From: Chitinophagaceae bacterium UBA1931
GTDB taxonomy: Bacteria > Bacteroidota > Bacteroidia > Chitinophagales > Chitinophagaceae
DNA: 64,000 nt
NCBI GenBank assembly: GCA_002337125.1
Contig: DDFJ01000001.1
Span: 1,017,597 to 1,081,596 of the forward strand
Direction of reading: 5' to 3'
The notes below the pieces were generated by a model. It ran no database searches. It saw nothing but the letters and a program-made list of their open reading frames with translations, and was not told the DNA's origin. The translations under genes and the position numbers were made by a program. Positions 60,534-64,000 of the stretch are shown here, piece by piece. Numbering within the stretch: position 1 is the stretch's first letter; each line of letters begins with the position of its first letter.

Positions 60534-61568
60534 ATGAAGTCGTCTGGTAACATTTTCAGGCATATTAATATTGATGAGCAGTCTATCACACCCAAGTATG
60601 TGCAGATAGTCAACTCCATTCTGGAAGCTGTTGAACTGGGTAAGATTGGTAAGGATTACCAGCTCCCTTCCATTAACGAGCTGAGTTATGAACTCGATAT
60701 TTCAAGAGATACTTCCGAAAAAGCATATCGGCAACTGAAACAGCTGGGCGTTGTGGGTTCAGTTCCGGGCAAAGGATATTTTATTTCCAAAACCGACATC
60801 AGGCAGGAAATAAAAGTATTCCTGCTGTTCAACAAGCTCAGTGGTCATAAGAAAATCATTTATGATTCCTTTGTTCAAACCCTGGGCAATCAGGCCGCCA
60901 TTGATTTTTACATTTACAATAACGACTTTTCACTGTTCCGTAAAATGGTACAGAACAGGAAAGAAGGCTATACGCATTATGTAATTATTCCCCATTTTCT
61001 GGAAGGTGGTGAAAAAGCCAATGAAGTTATCAATGAAATTAAAGACGGCAAGCTGATCCTGCTCGACAAACTGCTTACAGGCATTACCAGCGATTACGGA
61101 GCTGTTTACGAAAATTTTGAGAAAGATATTTTTGAAGCTCTGAAAACAGCCTTACCACAACTGAGCCATTACCACACGTTGAAACTTGTATTCCCCTCTT
61201 ATTCTTATTTCCCTGGTGAAATCAGGAAAGGATTTGAGCATTTCTGCATTGAATATGCATTTCAGTACAAAACTATACACAACATTAAGCACGAACAGAT
61301 TTCAGAAGGTGATGTATACATTAACCTGATGGAAGATGACTTGCTGGTGTTACTTGATAAAATACAGGCCACGAATTTTGAAGTGGGAAAACACATTGGC
61401 ATTATCTCTTACAACGAAACTCCGTGGAAACGTTTCTTGCTTGACGGCATTACCACCATTTCAACCGACTTTAAAAAGATGGGCGAAACAGTTGCAGAAA
61501 TGATCCTCAGCAATGATCTGAAAAAAATTGAAGTTCCGTTCGGACTTACATTGAGAAACTCTTTGTAA
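60534..61568 (+). CDS. GntR-family transcriptional regulator with LacI-like effector domain
   Basis: 344 residues. N-terminal winged helix-turn-helix of GntR type (~18-85: TPKYVQIVNSILEAVELG, LPSINELSYELDISRDTSEKAYRQL, GSVPGKGYFI). A C-terminal domain with the periplasmic-binding/LacI fold (~92-344: IKVFLLFNKLSGHKKIIYDSF, HYVIIPHF, GIISYNETPWKRFLLDGITTI) probably senses a sugar. It is the only plus-strand gene and faces rhaT, so control of the rhamnose unit is likely. The effector may be L-rhamnose or an intermediate. Such GntR/sugar-binding hybrids are common rhamnose and arabinose regulators in Bacteroidota. The ATG at 60534 has GG at 60531-60532 but no strong ribosome site. Confidence 0.9.
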   Translation: MKSSGNIFRHINIDEQSITPKYVQIVNSILEAVELGKIGKDYQLPSINELSYELDISRDTSEKAYRQLKQLGVVGSVPGKGYFISKTDIRQEIKVFLLFNKLSGHKKIIYDSFVQTLGNQAAIDFYIYNNDFSLFRKMVQNRKEGYTHYVIIPHFLEGGEKANEVINEIKDGKLILLDKLLTGITSDYGAVYENFEKDIFEALKTALPQLSHYHTLKLVFPSYSYFPGEIRKGFEHFCIEYAFQYKTIHNIKHEQISEGDVYINLMEDDLLVLLDKIQATNFEVGKHIGIISYNETPWKRFLLDGITTISTDFKKMGETVAEMILSNDLKKIEVPFGLTLRNSL

Positions 61569-61579
61569 GCTGAATGATA

Positions 61580-61622
61580 TTAGCTATCGGCTAATGACTA
61601 TCAACTATCAACTACCGGCTAC
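61580..61622. repeat. Intergenic repeat with GATAGTCATTAG unit, copy 2
   Basis: Plus-strand order TAGCTATCGGCTAATGACTATC then CAACTATCAACTACCGGCTACT. Its reverse complement shares GATAGTCATTAG and AGCCGATAG with 46397-46428. It fills the convergent gap between the regulator and the oxidase gene. Confidence 0.55.
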
Positions 61623-61625
61623 TAC

Positions 61626-64000
61626 TCACACCAACGCATCAAACAATACTTCCACCGGGTGCAATGCTTTCTTTGCAGTTCCATCTTTTATCTGGTGACG
61701 GCAACTTGTTCCGGGAGCAGCAATAATGGTATCATCAGCCTGCTTGCGTACAGTGGGGAATAAAACCAGTTCACCTATCTGCATGGAAATATCGTAGTGC
61801 TCTTTTTCATAACCAAATGAACCGGCCATACCACAACAACCCGAAGGAATGGTTTCCACTTTATAATTTTCGGGGAAGCTTAATACTTTCACTGAATCAG
61901 CTAATGAACCAACTGATTTCTGCTGACAATGACCATGCAGCTGAATCAGCTTCGGTTCCTTTGTAAACTGTTCTTTGCTGATATTCCCGTTTTCAATTTC
62001 TCTGGCTAAAAACTCATCAATAAACAAAGCATGTTTCGAAAGTTCTTTTGCTGCAGCCAGGTTTTCATCGCTGGCAAGATCAGGATATTCATCCCTGAAC
62101 GTTAAGATGGCTGATGGTTCAATACCAATCAAAAGAGTTTCTGCAGTAATCACATCTTTCAGCAATGAAATATTTGTATTGGCAATTTCCTGGGCTTTAC
62201 GGATCAATCCCTTCGACATCCATGCTCTTCCGCTTTCGATATGCTTTGGCAGTTCAACATTGTAACCCAGTTTCTCCAGTAACTGAACTGCCGTTGCGCC
62301 GATTGGAGCATCGTTGTAGTTCGTGAATTCATCACAGAATAAAAATACGGTTCGACGTCGGGCATTGTTTGTTGACTGTGAGTTATGACCTGTCTCTTTT
62401 GACTTTTGATTTTTGACTTTTGCATTTTTCGCAAACCATTTTTCTAACGTAACCTTCGACAAAGTCGGCATGGAACGTTTCACTGCAAAACCTACTGTAC
62501 GTTTAATGATGTTGCTGGTGAAAGAATTGGTCATGAAGAAATTGTATACCGAAGGCGCAATAGAACCCAGCTTTGCACTTGCAGAAAAGTTGGCAATCAT
62601 CTTCGAACGGAAAGGAACACCATTTGCATCGTAATAATGCTGCAGGAATTCAGCTTTCAGTTTGGCCATATCCACATTCGATGGACATTCACTCTTACAA
62701 GCCTTACAACTCAGGCACAAACTCATCACTTCATAAATTTCTTTATGATCGTAACGGTTTACTTTGGTTGAATGCGTTAAAAATTCACGTAGAATATTTG
62801 CTCTTGCTCTGGTTGTATCTTTTTCATTGCGTGTAGCCATGAACGATGGACACATGGTACCACCGCTGAGATGTGTTTTGCGGCAATCACCTGAACCATT
62901 GCATTGCTCGGCATGCTGCAAAATATTCTGCTGATGAAAACGGAAGATGGTTTTAAACTCCGGTGTAAACTGACCGGGTTCGTAACGCAGCATCGTATTC
63001 ATGGGTGGCGTATCTACAATCTTGTTGGGATTGAAAATATTGTTGGGATCCCACGCATACTTCACCTGCTTGAGCAATTCATAGTTCTTCTCTCCCACCA
63101 TTTGTTTAATAAACTCACCACGCAAACGGCCATCGCCATGTTCTCCACTCAATGAACCTTTGTATTTTTTTACCAGCGTAGCAACTTCTTCTGCAATGGT
63201 GCGGAAGAGTTTGTTGCCTTCAGCTGTTTTTAAATTGATGATTGGACGCAGATGTATTTCACCCGAACCTGCATGTGCATAATGCACCGAATACAGTCCA
63301 TGTTTTTTCAACACTTCATTAAACTCACGGATAAATTCAGGCAGATCATTTACATCTACCGCTGTATCTTCTATCACCGCAACAGCCTTTTCATCACCTG
63401 GAAGATTGCCCAGCAAACCAAGTCCGGCTTTGCGTAATGTCCATATCTTTTTTGTATCGGTTCCAAACAAAACAGGGAAATGATAACCATAACCTGCGGC
63501 ACGCAGTTCGGCTTCCAGTTTATTGGTGATTTCAAGAATTTCTTCTCTTGTGTTTTTGCTGAACTCAAATACAAGAATAGCGCCGGGATCGCCTTGTACA
63601 AAAAAGCGGTTCTTGCTTTGCTGAATATTATTCTTGGTGCATTCTAAAATGTAATGATCAATGAGTTCACTGGCTGTTGGTCCGTATTTCAAACCAATTA
63701 AGTTGGCGTGCAACGATTCATCCACCGAATTAAAATGCACACACATCAAACCAATTTCTTTTGGCGGCAGCGGAACAACATTGAGTTTTATTTCAGTAAT
63801 AAACGCCAGTGTTCCTTCTGAACCAGCAATGAGTTTACAGAAATTAAACTCTTCACCACCTGCAGTAAACGGTGATGTTTCAACCAGCAGATCAATTGCA
63901 TAACCGGTATTTCTGCGCTCAACAGTTTTCTTCGGAAACTCTTTTCTTATTTCAACCTGGTTATCGTAATTGCTTAACAGGCTGCGGATATTTTTATAAA
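61626..64000 (-). CDS. FAD-linked oxidase/iron-sulphur fusion, D-lactate dehydrogenase type, 5' end outside window
   Basis: Open frame of 791 codons from the stop at 61626 to the window edge, so the N-terminal FAD-binding part is incomplete. FAD-domain blocks FCKLIAGSEGTLAF and HYAHAGSGEIHLRP and the cap SGEHGDGRL are present. They are followed by two 4Fe-4S sites (CNGSGDCRK...CPSF and CLSCKACKSECP) and a C-terminal CCG domain (HGHCQQKSVGS, SGCCGMAGSFG). This GlcD-GlcF-like fusion is typical of quinone-linked D-lactate or 2-hydroxyacid dehydrogenases. It converges on the GntR gene. Between the Fe-S and CCG domains a linker (AKVKNQKSKETGHNSQSTNN) is encoded by a spacer-like repeat. Confidence 0.9.
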   Translation of the reverse strand, partial: YKNIRSLLSNYDNQVEIRKEFPKKTVERRNTGYAIDLLVETSPFTAGGEEFNFCKLIAGSEGTLAFITEIKLNVVPLPPKEIGLMCVHFNSVDESLHANLIGLKYGPTASELIDHYILECTKNNIQQSKNRFFVQGDPGAILVFEFSKNTREEILEITNKLEAELRAAGYGYHFPVLFGTDTKKIWTLRKAGLGLLGNLPGDEKAVAVIEDTAVDVNDLPEFIREFNEVLKKHGLYSVHYAHAGSGEIHLRPIINLKTAEGNKLFRTIAEEVATLVKKYKGSLSGEHGDGRLRGEFIKQMVGEKNYELLKQVKYAWDPNNIFNPNKIVDTPPMNTMLRYEPGQFTPEFKTIFRFHQQNILQHAEQCNGSGDCRKTHLSGGTMCPSFMATRNEKDTTRARANILREFLTHSTKVNRYDHKEIYEVMSLCLSCKACKSECPSNVDMAKLKAEFLQHYYDANGVPFRSKMIANFSASAKLGSIAPSVYNFFMTNSFTSNIIKRTVGFAVKRSMPTLSKVTLEKWFAKNAKVKNQKSKETGHNSQSTNNARRRTVFLFCDEFTNYNDAPIGATAVQLLEKLGYNVELPKHIESGRAWMSKGLIRKAQEIANTNISLLKDVITAETLLIGIEPSAILTFRDEYPDLASDENLAAAKELSKHALFIDEFLAREIENGNISKEQFTKEPKLIQLHGHCQQKSVGSLADSVKVLSFPENYKVETIPSGCCGMAGSFGYEKEHYDISMQIGELVLFPTVRKQADDTIIAAPGTSCRHQIKDGTAKKALHPVEVLFDALV
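62361..62430. repeat. Low-complexity spacer-like tract inside the FAD/Fe-S oxidase gene
   Basis: Plus strand shows GACTTTTGATTTTTGACTTTTG and GTTGACTGTGAGTTATGACC, units typical of Bacteroidota intergenic DNA. On the coding strand they stay open and give the hydrophilic linker KNQKSKETGHNSQST. Confidence 0.6.

Noticed and set aside
1..64000. CRISPR arrays, insertion sequences, prophage genes, tRNA or rRNA genes
   Set aside because: No regularly spaced direct repeats, transposase, integrase or phage motifs, cloverleaf-like or ribosomal sequences were seen on either strand.

Overview
The window comes from a Bacteroidota chromosome, probably a Chitinophagaceae-like member of the phylum. The support is a SusC/SusD outer-membrane pair, many secreted enzymes whose signal peptides end in ...AQ, lipoproteins with a late lipobox Cys, an AT-rich base composition, RhaI-type rhamnose isomerase and an aldolase/short-chain dehydrogenase fusion. 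No phage, IS element, CRISPR array, rRNA or tRNA is visible. Thirty-eight of the 39 genes lie on the minus strand, so transcription runs right to left; only the GntR regulator at 60.5 kb is on plus.

Layout, right to left. At 64.0-61.6 kb lies a 5'-truncated FAD/Fe-S oxidase of the D-lactate dehydrogenase type. At 61.6-60.5 kb is a GntR regulator with a sugar-binding effector domain, divergent from a rhamnose block at 60.3-54.2 kb: RhaT symporter, rhamnulose-1-P aldolase/lactaldehyde dehydrogenase, a clear intrinsic terminator, RhaI isomerase and a rhamnulokinase. Then follow a GH78 rhamnosidase, LutABC (L-lactate oxidation), a small lipoprotein and a YiiX-like papain-fold protein. At 46.1-39.2 kb is an intracellular cassette: MaoC hydratase, a solute-binding-protein fold without signal peptide, two CaiB/BaiF CoA-transferases, an amidohydrolase lactonase, a second RhaT-type transporter and a Gfo/Idh/MocA dehydrogenase. 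It runs directly into a pectin-degrading region at 39.1-1 kb: PL1, a large uncharacterised hydrolase, GH28, GH95, GH2-malectin, GH78, two dehydrogenases, GH2, DUF3826, SusC, SusD, a terminator, PL1, a beta-helix/TIM-barrel fusion, GH140 apiosidase, GH43, two (alpha/alpha)6 hydrolases around a beta-propeller, and a partial GH2.

How it fits together. The enzyme set (GH140, GH95, GH78 twice, GH2 three times, GH28, PL1 twice, GH43) fits a pectin system reaching into rhamnogalacturonan, possibly RG-II because GH140 and GH95 occur together. SusCD imports oligosaccharides, periplasmic enzymes trim them, and RhaT imports L-rhamnose. Rhamnose is isomerised, phosphorylated and cleaved to DHAP and L-lactaldehyde; the aldolase fusion oxidises the latter to L-lactate, which LutABC sends to pyruvate. 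The CoA-transferase cassette has no standard place in this scheme and is the best candidate for an undescribed pathway, possibly for a less common pectin sugar that is oxidised, lactonised, hydrolysed and activated with CoA.

Non-coding structure. No gene-free stretch exceeds 300 bp; the longest is 292 bp (46148-46439). Three intergenic repeat families are visible. In addition, spacer-like low-complexity tracts appear in frame inside several coding regions.
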